This document shows positions 12,601 through 24,100 of a stretch of 64,000 nt of DNA, piece by piece. The notes beneath the pieces are model-generated. The model saw nothing but the letters and a program-made list of their open reading frames with translations, ran no database searches and was not told the origin of the DNA. The DNA lies in NCBI RefSeq assembly GCF_963662255.1, contig NC_085072.1, forward strand, positions 1,492,001-1,556,000. Direction: 5' to 3'. Positions within the stretch are counted from its first letter, which is position 1, and every line of letters starts with the position of its first letter. A program made the translations under genes and the position numbers. The DNA comes from Cinclus cinclus (taxonomy: Eukaryota; Chordata; Aves; Passeriformes; Cinclidae).

Positions 12601-15600
12601 TGGTGGCACCGGCTCGGGTGGCAGTGGTGGCGGAGGTGGCACCAGCGCGGGTGGCAGTGGTGGCGGTGGTGGCAGCATCTCGGGGGGTGGAGGGACCGGC
12701 GAGGCCGGAGGGGGTGGCACAGGCGCTGCCGGAGGGGGTGGGGGAGGCACTGATGGTGGTGGGGGGATGTCTTCATCCAGGTGACCCTCATGGAGGGCCT
12801 GGGGGCGCAGGTCCCCCACCGAGCTGTACATCCGGTAATTGCCATTGAGCTGCGAGCCAGAGCCTGCAAGAGCAGCGAGAGCACAGCCCTGTGAGCCTCT
12901 CCATCAGTGCTGAGCCTGCCTGGCCTGTGCCAGTGTCTGCCCAGGGAGCCAGCCCCTCGCCAGGCTTGTCTGAAACCTCCCCAGCTGTAACAGCCGCTCT
13001 GCCACACCCCTCAGGAATTAATTAATTAATTTTCAATTACTTCAAAAAATAATTAATAGCAGACTCCATTTTAGCATGAAAATATACGAGCAGACTGTCT
13101 GCTCCACAGCTCGGTACACACACACTTCATGCCCTGAGGCCCTGGTGAGCACTTTTTGCTGGCCAGGACTGCACAGAGAACATCCCTTACCAAGAGCTGC
13201 CTTTTCCTCAAAGTCTTCTGGCACCGACGGCGTTGGCACAGCCACTCCATGGGATTCTTGGGCGTTCTGCACGAGTTGAGGAAACAGAGCTGTCAGTCTT
13301 ACGCCCAGGGATCAGAGCAAAGGGCTGACAAGCAGCTGGTAATTTGTCCACACAAGCCCTGATGGGATCCAGGGCAGTTTCTGTGGTGTGAAGGTCCCTG
13401 TGGAAGCTGCTGTTGACAGGGTTTGAGGGGATGAGTGAAGTGATCAAGGCTGCACAAGCCGTTGGCACAATTGCCCGTGGTCAGGGGCAGGAATTCAGAT
13501 ATTTCACATCCCCTCGGGGCTCCCAGCCCACCAGCAGCAGCACTGGCTCCTCACCATTCATGTCCCAGCAGCTCCCCCGGGTCTGGGGGGTGTTTTCCTG
13601 CAGCAAGCACTGCCCCAGGCACGGATGCACCGCACTGAGGTCACAGACAGACCTCCAGCTTTTTGGGAGACTGGCACCAGCATATCTGAGCACCCTGGGG
13701 AAAACTGCTCCTTGTGTGGTTTGTGTTTTGCTCTCAATTACTCCCTTCACGCTCATGCTGAGAGCTCAGCAGTGCCTTTAGCTGGTACAGGACCAGCAAT
13801 TCAGCAGCCTACACATCTGGGAGGACGCCTGCAGCCAGGGCACTGCGGTAATTACAGCCACCCAACGTGAGACAGGCAGGCTGACTCACCTGGAGCTGCT
13901 GGGGCTCTGCCAGCGGCACAAAGCCTCTGCTGTGCCCTGACTCACGGCTGGGCTGGCTCCGAGGGGCTGGGGTGGCTCAGGGACACACCTGGACACCCAT
14001 GGGCAGGGCACACCTGGACACCCATGGGCAGGGCACACTTGCTCTGGTGGTCGGGCTGGGATCGGGATCTGGGAGCAGCTTTCAGAAAGACACAAAGCTC
14101 AGAGGGAGCACCCACGGAGGGACACGGCGGGCAGTGCTCAGGGACAGTGTCCTGTCCCATTCCCAGGCTCCACATCCACCCCGGGCAGCCGCCTGCGCTG
14201 TTAACAGCCCTTGACAAAGGCGATGTTATCCTGTCATCAGCCATTTCGTGCACACAAAAGCCTGGATAATGATTGAGCCCCTGCCCTTTGCCTTTCACTG
14301 CCGTTATCACCGTTTTTACATCAGATTGCTACGGGATTCCAAAGTCTCCTGGATCGAAGGTCAGTTGCATCTGTTGATCCAGCCCCATCCAGGCTCAGAC
14401 AGCACCTCACAGTTACACACGGCCCTGGCCGGGGAGCTCAGGAGCTGCTGGGGCAGAGCTGATTCAACAGCAGCACCTGGGCTGCTGTGGAAGAGCCCTG
14501 GATTGCCCCAGCTTTATAATATATTTATATATTATGTTATATATTTTAAAATAACAGGAAAATACACGCATTTCACTTGCTACGTGCATCACCCTGCAGA
14601 TGACCAAAGATCCTCTATAAGCACCAGGGAATGAGCCGCTGACCCAGAGGTGAGGGAATTCATATCCCTGGGATTGCACCAAGGACCAGACAACTCCGTG
14701 CTGATGGAGAAGCCAAGGGCTGCGAGGGCATCAGGGCAGATCCTGAACTTCATCTGAGAGCCAGAGGGAAGACAAAGGCCAAGAGAGGCACTCCAAGAGC
14801 TGATAGTTAAATTGTCCAGAGCAATGAGATACCAAAATCACAAAGAACAAAGCCCCGGCAGTGGCATTTGCTACGGAAATCCATTGCTGCTGGTTCCCAG
14901 AGCACCCCCGGGGTACCTGCTCGTTTACAGGGACACAAAGATGTCTGAGCTCTGCATTAGCAGCAGCATATGCATCACCTGCTTGGAGAGGAGAGGGAAG
15001 GGACTGGCAGTCAAGAGAGCTATGCAAAGCTGGAGGACACAGTCTGCACTTCATAAAGGAGCAGTAATTTCGGCCGTGTCATTTCAAACTGGGCAAGCCT
15101 GTTCATCTCCAAAACCTTCCGTGGCAGTTGCTAATGCTCAGCATCTCTCAAAAACCACCCATCCCTGCGTCATGAGCTGGCTTCTAAAATGGAAAGCATC
15201 CCCAGCACGCTGCCAGTCTGCAGAGATGGTTGGGAAGATTGTTCCTGGTGTTTGCTCGGGGTGTGGCCAGCCCAGAAAACCTCCAGCTGATTCAGAGCAG
15301 GCTCTGGGTGCTGTGCCAGGAACCTGCATTTCCAGTTTGTGGTACCTGAATCAGATTTGTGCCTGCTGAGGATCCCGCGGGGGGAAGCTTTCACTGCAAC
15401 CACCAGGAATCGCTTTTCATCCCTGGAACAACCAGAAGTCCCCAGCGAGGGGAGCCTGCCTGTCCTCATGGTCCCCAGCCCCCCAGGCTCTCAGGAGCCC
15501 GCCCTGCCCACCCATTAAATGATCAAGGTTTGAGGCTGCAGTTACAAAAGCCACCCCAAAATACAACAGCTCTGCACCCTGGGGGCTCAGAGAGGCTACA

Positions 15601-18600
15601 AATTTCTTGGAATATAAAGAGCTGCCCCCAGACTCCTCGTTTTTGAGGAGGGCAGGGTGGTGGTTTGCTGAAGGAATTTATTGCCCCGGGATGCCAAAGC
15701 TGTCCATGCACCTGAAGTGCTGGGGGAGCCAGGTGGGCAGGGGGCCGTGGGGGGACCCCTGTCCTGCAGTGGCTGCTGTGATTCCGTGTGGGACAGCCCA
15801 GGACGGGATGGAAGCTGCTCCTGCGGGAAGAGCTGCCAGGTGCAGAGGCACAGGAGCTGCAGGGCAGGGCGTGTGCATCCTCCTGACTCACTGGGAGCTG
15901 CTCCCCGTGGGTGGGAGGAAAGGGTTAAGGCAGGAGCTGCAGAGCAGCCTCATGCAGGTGTGTACCTGGTGCAGGTATGTACGTGGCAGCAGAAGAGTCT
16001 GTGCCAGATCCAATCACGATCAAACCTCACCAAGAGAGTCAAACACCCAACACAGACTGATCCTTCAGAACGCTGCCTTTTCCTACTAATTCCTTCAGTG
16101 AAAGCTGTCACCCAGCTCTGTGAGGGACCCTCCCAGGGGAAAAAGAGCCCCAGGGCCAGCTGTGCCTCTGTGGGCAGCAGCAGCACCCGGGCTTGGGTGA
16201 CAGCCCTTAGGATTTGTCCCGGGGGCATTCCTGCTCTCAATCCCACACCACACACACTTCCATTAGCAGAGATCATCTCCTTGTCAAGACCAAAAGACTG
16301 AAGCATTTCGCTGTCCTCACTGACCTCGTGACCTGCGGGTATCACTTCAATTTAGCTACAGACATCTCCAGAGCCTCTCTGAGCACCCTGCTCCAGAGCA
16401 AGGGGCTTCAACAAGATGAGCTTTAAGGTCTCCTCCAACCCAGTCCCTGGGATTCTGTGAATCCTGTGCCTCCCCGTGCTCTTCAGGGAATAGGACATCT
16501 GGGAAGTGCTGCATGGGGTTCCTCAAAGCCAGCTATAAGCAAGCGTGGCTTTGGGAGTTACAGCCACCTCCAGGCCCTCTGCTCTGGCTGTGCTGGTCCT
16601 TGCTGCTGCAGCCCCTGCTCCCAGCTCTGCAGGGAATGGTTTTTTCATACAGAGATTGAAAAGAATCAACCCCTGCATACCCACAGCATCACCTCCTTCC
16701 TCTGCTGCAGCAGGACTCAGTTCAGTGCTGCTCCAGCAACACGCCTGATCCTGGGACAGATCCTGCCAGCAGCGCTGATATAACTGCAGTGCAAGCCTGA
16801 TCTATCATCTCTGTGCTCAGCAATTATTTTTTAATTGAAAATGCAAGTCTGACAGCACTCACGCCTCTCCCCCGAATGCCTCGTCCGTGCCCCACACCAG
16901 CCCTGAACTCAGATCACCTGCTAATCCCTGGTACCCAGCCTCATTACACAGTGCTTTTGCTTTTCATTTCTGCTCTCCCTCGGGTAGGGGCTGAGAGCAG
17001 CAGCCAGCCCGGCTGGCTCTGGGCACCAGTTCCACCCCAGCAGGGACTGGGGCACTCACCAGGGGCAGGAAGGTCAGCAGGGGCCGGACCCTGGGTCGGG
17101 GTTTGAGCGTTGCTGTGCCAGAGTCCGTCACTGTCCCGAAGCGATTGTCACCGTAGTACACCTCGATCACATCACCTGCAGGGAGAGGAGAGCACACTGT
17201 TACAGCAGCACTGAGCTCGGACACTGGCAAAAACAACACTGGACATCATGGAGGCTAAAAGAGAGCTGTGGAGAATTTGCTGCACCAGCTCCCAGGAGTG
17301 GGCAAAGCCCAGCAGGTCCTGAGGAAAACCTGGGTGTCTTGGAGATGAGTGGGAGACGGAGGGAAAGGTCCCAAGTGTGCAGGACAGCACTCACAACCCT
17401 GTCACACACCTGAGCTCTGGAGGACAGAGCTGAACAGCTCAGGAGGAACAGGATTCAGTCCTGGCTGATCTGAGCAGCTGGACTGAGGGGGGAGGCAGCC
17501 CAGAGCTGAGCAGGAGGAGGGACAGCTCCTGCCCAGCACTCTGGGCAGAACACTGACAGCCAAGCCACAGGGAATTCCAGGCGCTTCACAACACTTCCAC
17601 ACTCCAGCCTGCTCCGGGTGACTTCCCACAAAATACTGCCGTGGATGGAGGGAGACACCAGGGCACAAAGTCACTGAGCCCTGGTGTGACAAGCAGGAGA
17701 AGCCATCAGGAATTCCTGGTTCCCAGCCTTGTGCTTTCACCTTGAACCACACCCCTTGGGCTGGTTTATTTCTGACAGTGAATAAAGCTCATAAAATTAA
17801 TTTAATTACATTCTTTGTGTCTGATTAGCAGCATGAATTAACAAGCAGAAATACTGAAGCACATAAACCCCACCTTGGCTGGAAGGAGATACACAAATAA
17901 CTCGCAGCCAAGCAGACCGACATTAAAGAAAATCTGAGGGTTTGAGGAAGGAGGGGGAAAAAACCAAAATGGCTGGGACTGAAGGGAAAGCTGCAGGAGT
18001 GCTCCCAACAACAGACTTTGATAGGGAGGAAGGGAGGAGAAGAAGAAGAAGGATGGGCAGAGATCAGCAGGAAACTCCCAAGGAAACAGATTTACTCCAA
18101 GTCTAGTGAAAAAAAGGGGAGGGCAAATGCCTCAGGTGCATCCCACAGAAGGAAAGCACTTTGAACACCTGGAATGAAGAACCTGACCACACCAGGGGCT
18201 GGGCATGAGGCAGCACAGCCTCTGCAGATGAATTCCACACAACGTTCAAACACACCACAGCGTCCAGAAGCATGTCAGCTTTTCCCTTGTCCCATCCACC
18301 CCCCAGGTAACCCGCGATACCCCAGCAGTATCTGCCCTGCCAGGCAATCACAGCCTCTCCTCCCTCACACCAAACTTACCCCACTACAAGTGGCCCTTTA
18401 CACAAAGGACATCTTCTTCAGCTTTCAAATCACCAATCAACCCGTGCTTCAGCCAGCCTGGTCCTACCAAGGCTTTATCACTTCCTTACCTGGGAAGGGC
18501 CCGAGCGCTCAGGAAGAGCTGCTGCAGTCCCGGGGAGGACAGAGGTGCCAGCAAATTGCCTGCAAGTATTCAAGGCCAGGCTGGATGGGACTTGGAGCAG

Positions 18601-20697
18601 CCTGACCTAGTGGAAAGCATTCCTGCCCATTACAGGGAGTGGAATGAGATGAGTTTTAAGGTCCCTTTCCACCCAAACCACTCTGTGATTCTGTGATGAT
18701 TAATTTTGTGGGTGACCCCGCACTCAGTGAGTAAAGAGCAGGAATTAAGGCCAAAGCAACAAGGGAGTTTGGACTCAGACAGCCTGAGCAGCGCCAGAGT
18801 AGTTCTGAGACTTGAAATGATGAGTTTTATATTTAACAAGTCACTAGGTAAACCCAGTGAGAAACTGGATTAAAGATCACAAGGACTTTGATCCTAGATT
18901 ACTAAGCATCACTGCCCTGAATGCTTTAATTAAAGTAAAATGAAGTGCTTGTAGTTGTGTTTTCTTTGCTAGATAAACAGGACTCGCCTGCTGGGAGCCC
19001 TTCAGCAGCAAGACCTGAGCTCTGCCAGCCTCGTTTCCTGGAAGGAAGGATCAGGAAATGCATCCTTGGAAGATGTGGGAAGCAGCTGGCTCAAAGCACT
19101 GGCCTTGCTTTGGCCACTTTTTGACATTCAGCCTGTCCTGCAGACATTTGTGTTTGCTCATCCATGGGAAATTAAATAAACAATTTGCCACGCATGTAAT
19201 GGAACTTCTTCCTCTCCGGGGGTTGCATCACCTGGAGGAGGTGCAGCAGGTTTGAGCCGGGGTATTCACAGCTCCCAGGAGGAGGAGGAGGAGGAGGAGG
19301 AGGAGGAGGAATCATTCACTATATTCAGGAATCTCTGAGTCAGGGACACGAAAACCTACACCCAATTCCACATTGCTTAACTCGTGTTTACTTTGTATGA
19401 GAAACGCAGGTGGGGATCAGCAGGAGCAGGGGACTCCTCCTGGCACGGAGCTCTGCAGGAAACGTCCCAGAAACGGAGCTGGGGCTGTCCTGGGGCTGCT
19501 GAGCCCTCCTCGCACCGAGCCCCACCGCACTGTCACCGCGGTGTCACCGCGCTCTGCGGTGCCGCACTCGGTGCCTCCCTGGCACCGCACCCTCCCCAGC
19601 CCAACTCGGGGCAGCAACGCCGGGAGGATGCAAAGGAGCGATTCAAGAGCTGCTCCTCAGGCTCGGGCTTCAGCATTCCCGGCTTTTCCTTCGGAGCCTG
19701 ACCCGCAGCTGGGCAGAAAAGTTTTGTACTGTCACTGCAGAACTGAACTGCAGCCACGGAAATCAGCAGACACAGCAACTTCTTTTCTTTTTTATAATCC
19801 AAACCACATCAGAGAGAAACTTGAGTCCTCCTCAGGTTTACGACAGTTAGAAATCAGCAATTTTCCCTCTAGGTTGCAGAGTTGCATGAAACTCCCTGTG
19901 ACATTTTCATTTTATCTTGGTTTCAGCAGCTTGGCCTTTGGGGTGTAACCACCTCGCAGTTGCTTCCACAGACAATACTTCACTCTGCACAGCTCAGCAA
20001 GGCAGCACTTCCATTTTTTTTTTTTAATCTTGGAAGAGTGTGTTGGGCTCTTACAACCACCAAACTTCATCCACAAACTGCTATCTTCTATCTACCTGGC
20101 TCCATTACTATTAATTTGGCTCCCTCCTACATGAGCCTCCAGGGCACCGTATTGCAATTAAAACCACAAAGAAACACAAATAAATCCCGAGGGATATGCA
20201 ACCCTCAGCTCCCTCCGCGCTCACAGCCCTGCGAGAAAACAGGTTTACGAGTAAATAACTCCAACCTGGGAAGGCGCAGATCAAACATGGCGTGGGAAAG
20301 CGCGACGGGAAGCGATAAATGAGATTCACAGGCACTCACCAGCCTCTTTTAGCCAAGTTTAACTCGCCCGGAGCGGCCCAGCCGAGGCGCGGACCCCCCG
20401 TGCCCGCTCGGGACGCGGCTCCGGGACGGGCGCCGCCGCATCCCGGGAACCCCGAGCGCTCCCCGGAGCTTCCCCGACCCCACCGCAGCCTTCTCCCCCC
20501 CGGGCCGCCCCGCCCCGACCCCGCACGGCTCTCGGGGGACACTGACCGGTGCCACCCGCGCTGTCCGAGGTCACCTCCTGCGCGAAGATCCAGGGCGGGT
20601 TGGTGGCGAACAGGGACGCGGCGCTGGGGCCGGAGTGGCGCTTGCCGAAGAGGCGGCTGAAGGTGCCCTGCACCGAGTGCGGGTGATGCTTCTTCAT
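9611..20697 (-). CDS. C6orf132: C6orf132 homologue, proline-rich protein of unknown function (5 coding exons, 1,090 aa)
   Basis: Exons, 5' to 3' on the minus strand: 20547-20697, 17060-17175, 13191-13266, 10037-12863, 9611-9713. The total is 3,273 nt with canonical splice sites and consistent phases. Both ends resemble human C6orf132. The N-terminus starts MKKHHPHSVQGTFSRLFGK and continues with ATNPPWIFAQE, YYGDNRFGTVTDSGTATLK and RVRPLLTFLPL. Exon 3 has GVAVPTPSVPEDF. The 2.8-kb exon 4 begins with YSSVGDLRP, then a long polyproline tract (about residues 145-235). It continues with islands TFPRSFKVPPP, HPVTGERVERGSPMALLLA, IIPPPPEFSN and LIKKRLY. The C-terminus is NTFTVRPGTRQPISYTYQSHR. The bulk looks disordered. 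Polyproline suggests binding to SH3, EVH1 or profilin-type partners, but that is inference. The start was chosen by match to MKKNQ-type human N-termini; an in-frame upstream ATG exists at 20763. In mammals the gene also lies beside GUCA1A. Confidence 0.93.
13980..14042. repeat. Short tandem duplication in C6orf132 intron
   Basis: The phrase CACACCTGGACACCCATGGG is repeated head-to-tail twice with about a 27-bp period, and part of a third copy follows. It is intronic with no coding consequence. Confidence 0.7.
16385..16460 (+). repeat. CR1 LINE 3'-end fragment
   Basis: The segment with GGGGCTTCAACAAGATGAGC, TTTAAGGTCTCCTCCAACCC and GATTCTGTGA resembles the extreme 3' end of avian CR1, including the start of its terminal 8-bp tail. 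It lies within the C6orf132 intron between exons 2 and 3. Confidence 0.65.
18560..18710 (+). repeat. CR1 LINE 3'-end fragment
   Basis: AAGGCCAGGCTGGATGGGAC, then GGAGCAGCCTGACCTAGTGG, then TTTAAGGTCCCTTTCCACCC and GATTCTGTGATGAT match a forward CR1 tail with its ATTCTGTG-type octamer end. It is intronic in C6orf132 (intron 1). Confidence 0.8.
19278..19311. repeat. (GGA)n trinucleotide microsatellite
   Basis: About ten perfect GGA units form a homopurine tract in C6orf132 intron 1. Confidence 0.9.
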
Positions 20698-21150
20698 GCT
20701 GGCCGAGCCGGGCGCTGCCGCCGCTCCGGGCCGGGCATCGCCGCCGAGCGCCGGGGACGGCACCGAGCGGCCCCGGGGGCGGGACCGGCCCCACCCCGGC
20801 CCGCCCTCGCCAGGTGCCCCTGCCCCGGCACCGCGGCAGTCCCGGCGAGCCTTCGGCTCTCAGAGCCCCGGGGAGAGCCGGGCTGCAGCGGACGCGGTGC
20901 CGGGGCGGCTGCTGGCCCTGCTCGGACACCCCGAAATCCTGCCCTGGCTCTGACGCCTCTGTCCGAGCGCTCCCGGAGCTCTGGGGAGCCTGGGCCAGCG
21001 CCCGGCCACCCCCTGGGTGAGGAACCTTTCCCTGATATCACGGCCCAAACCTCCCTGGCCGCTCCCTGAGCCCGAACCCTCGAGGGCTCTGCTCTTTCAG
21101 TCCCTCCCGTGTTTGTCCCATCGCCTTCCCGAGACCCGGGAGCTCCCGGG
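20350..21150 (-). promoter_or_regulatory. CpG island covering C6orf132 first coding exon and putative promoter
   Basis: A dense CpG and GC-rich block surrounds the start codon at 20697 and extends about 450 bp upstream. No TATA box was seen. The transcription start cannot be placed from sequence. No divergent gene was recognised on its right side. Confidence 0.65.
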
Positions 21151-24100
21151 GGGCTCTGAAGTTCTGGGTGCTTTTGATGCAGAACCTTGAAGGCGATGGG
21201 ACTTGACCCCAAACCATTTCTATTTTCATGTACAAAAGCAAATTTCTAGCACTGATAAAGATTTTTTTGTGCTATGCAAGTAAAATTTGAGAGTTAATGA
21301 GTAACACTTGCCACTAATAAATACGGGGGATTCTGGAGAACTTTAAACCCCAAATAGCTGCCAAAACATTAACTCTGAAACACAGATTCCAACTTCAGGT
21401 TAAGATCTTACACCTCTTTCTATCTCTGTCAAGTTCTGAGAGTCAAAACAATACAGATTTATTTTTCCAGTGATAAAGATCAGCTATTTAATCATCTTGA
21501 AATGATGCTTTTCTTGTGAAAAGCAACTTTTTTTTTCTGTTTTAAAGAACAAATTAAAGCAACACATTAAATCCCCTGTGAAGAATGAAAAATGAGAACT
21601 GCTACGATATTCCATTCCTAATTATGGCCCAGATTATGAGGCAGCACTTAAATAAAGTTGAATTATGAATGGGAAATGGGGAAGGAAAAGTATAATTAAA
21701 ATGTTAAAATTCAATCCTGTGGCTGTGGTAGAGGAGCTCTAATAATTTAAAGCACTTTCTGGGGGTTTAACCAGGGCTGCAGCTCCGTGGCTGGAGCAGC
21801 TCTGTGCCCTGCACCAGCCCTGCAATTAGTGGGACTCTCCTGACAGTTATCTTAAATGCTGCTTGTGAGACAGAAACGCCACTGCACGCACACAGACAGA
21901 CAGACAGACAGACACCCTGGCACTCAGCAGGGACCTGTAGCGGGGTGGGCGACTCTTCTGTGCAATCTATGGAAGATAAAACAGCAGAGGTTGCAAGAGC
22001 AATAGAATCTTCCACAAAATCAAGGGTGGACACGCTGTATCCTCTTTATCCACACGCAGGCGTTCATCAGTGTTTCATCACAGCTGGTTTAGTCTCCTTA
22101 AAGAAAACAACTGTATGTCTTACAGTGTAGCTGCAGTGGCCAACTAGGGAAGGGAAAACTCTGTGGCACTGTCCCACACCTCTGTTCTCCCCTAAAACAC
22201 TTGTGGCTGAAAAAGAGGAGGGGAAAAGGCAATAAAAAACAGACCCTAAAAACTAAAAACACCATAAGGGGAAAAAATACCAAAGGACAAATGTAGAAAA
22301 CGCTAGAAAGGCACAAAGCAACTGTGGCTCTCCTGTTTTGGAGTCTGCAATGGGAACTTGCAAATTGCTTGTTAGCTGCACTTAGCAAAAGTGGCAGGCC
22401 AGCAGAGCGAGATCTGATTTTATAAAGCCTTTCTGTTATAATCCTCCTACCTGTCTATGACACAGGATCAGTTTGAAGAGGTTGGAAAAGACCTCTGAAA
22501 TCACCGAGTCCAACTTGGGGCATTTAAAGAAAATTCCCAGGTACCTCTCAAAAGCAGAAATCAGGTGGGATGAAGAACCCATTCCCTGCTGGAAAGACAA
22601 AGGACTCCGTGTGTGTCTACAAGGCAAAAGCGCTCACTGATATCCACAGTCCTTGTGTGAACAAACACAACAGGACACACAGAGAGACACGCATGGAAAA
22701 GGGAAGGAGAAGGGGAACTATTTTGAGAAGCGAAGCCAATAAAACCCTGTGGAATGAGAGAGCCTGGGCTCGTGCACAAAGGTGTCCCACAAAATCTCAT
22801 TACAGCAGGGAGACTTCAAAGGGGCTGTGGGGCTGCTCTGAGGGAGCAGAGGGGTGATTCAGCTCTCTGCCACTGCTTGGGGTGCTCCTGAGCCTGGGGC
22901 TGCCACAGCCTGGCCCTGCCACCCCACCAGCCATGCTCCTGCCTCACCCTGGGTGGCCAGAGAGGAAAACATCACCCTCACAACATGAAGGGATTTGGAG
23001 GTGAATTTGTTATCCCACTGAACACGAGCAGCTGAGCAGTTCTGCCAGGGCTCCTGTGCACATTCCCATTTGTTCGTGCCAGGTGAGAGATGTTTGTTCT
23101 CTACCTTCCACCTCCCAGCACAGCACAGCACAGACCTCCCCTCAGAAGGGCAGGAAAGGCTCAGGAGCAGCTCAGGAGGAGCAGGCTGGCTGTGCTGCTG
23201 GCCACGGTGGCTCCTGTGAAGTGCAAACTCCAGAGACACAGGGAAGTTGCCAAGGTGGGTGGCTGGGCTGTATTTTTAAGGAAGGACAGCTGTGACTCCT
23301 GAGCGATTGAGGCCACACAGCAAAAGGGACTGGTGGGCTGGGCTGGGCACAGAGCTCAGGAAAGCGCTTGGCAGATGTCCAGCAGATTTTATGGCATAGA
23401 AAGAGCCGTGTGAGCTCTGCTGTGATGTAACACACCGCAGTGTGAGGCTGCCTTTGATCCCAATACAGGTAAACACCCCAGAACAATCTGCTTTTGCATC
23501 AGGGTGAGGAGCTGCACTCGCAGGTGTGAGAGGGGTTTGTGCAGCGAGGGCAGCTCAGGCCGGACCTGGAGGAGGGAGGGATGGGAGAAGAAAGCCTCAG
23601 GTGTGCCTGCAGAACAGAACAGCAGAACCAGCTCCCAGGGACAGAGAGCCAGCTGTGCCAATGGGGCAGGGAAAGCAGGGAAAGCCAGCTGTGCCTGGGG
23701 CTGGCAGGGCCAGCAGAGCGTCCTGCAGGGCCTGGCTGTGCCCCAGCTGCACAGGCTGGGAATCCTGGTCTCCATGGCTGAGACCCTGCACTCACTCCTC
23801 TGCACCCCCTGCCCTGCCCAGCCCCACCACCCCTGTGACATCCAGCACCCCAGGGACACTCTGTGGTCACAATGGCCCCAACAGCCCTGACAACCCAGTG
23901 GTGTCTCCTGCCTCCACCCCAGGCAGCCCCACACTCCAGGGCCTCCATCACAGAAAACCTCACAGGTGGGTGTCCCAGGTGAGGGACGCTCCCTCCCCAC
24001 GTCCTCTTCCTGGGCGCTGCAGATCCTTGCCCCCAGGGTGACCAGTCCCTGACAGGTCCCAGTGATGTCAGTGAGATGCTTCATCCCATCCCTGCTGTGC

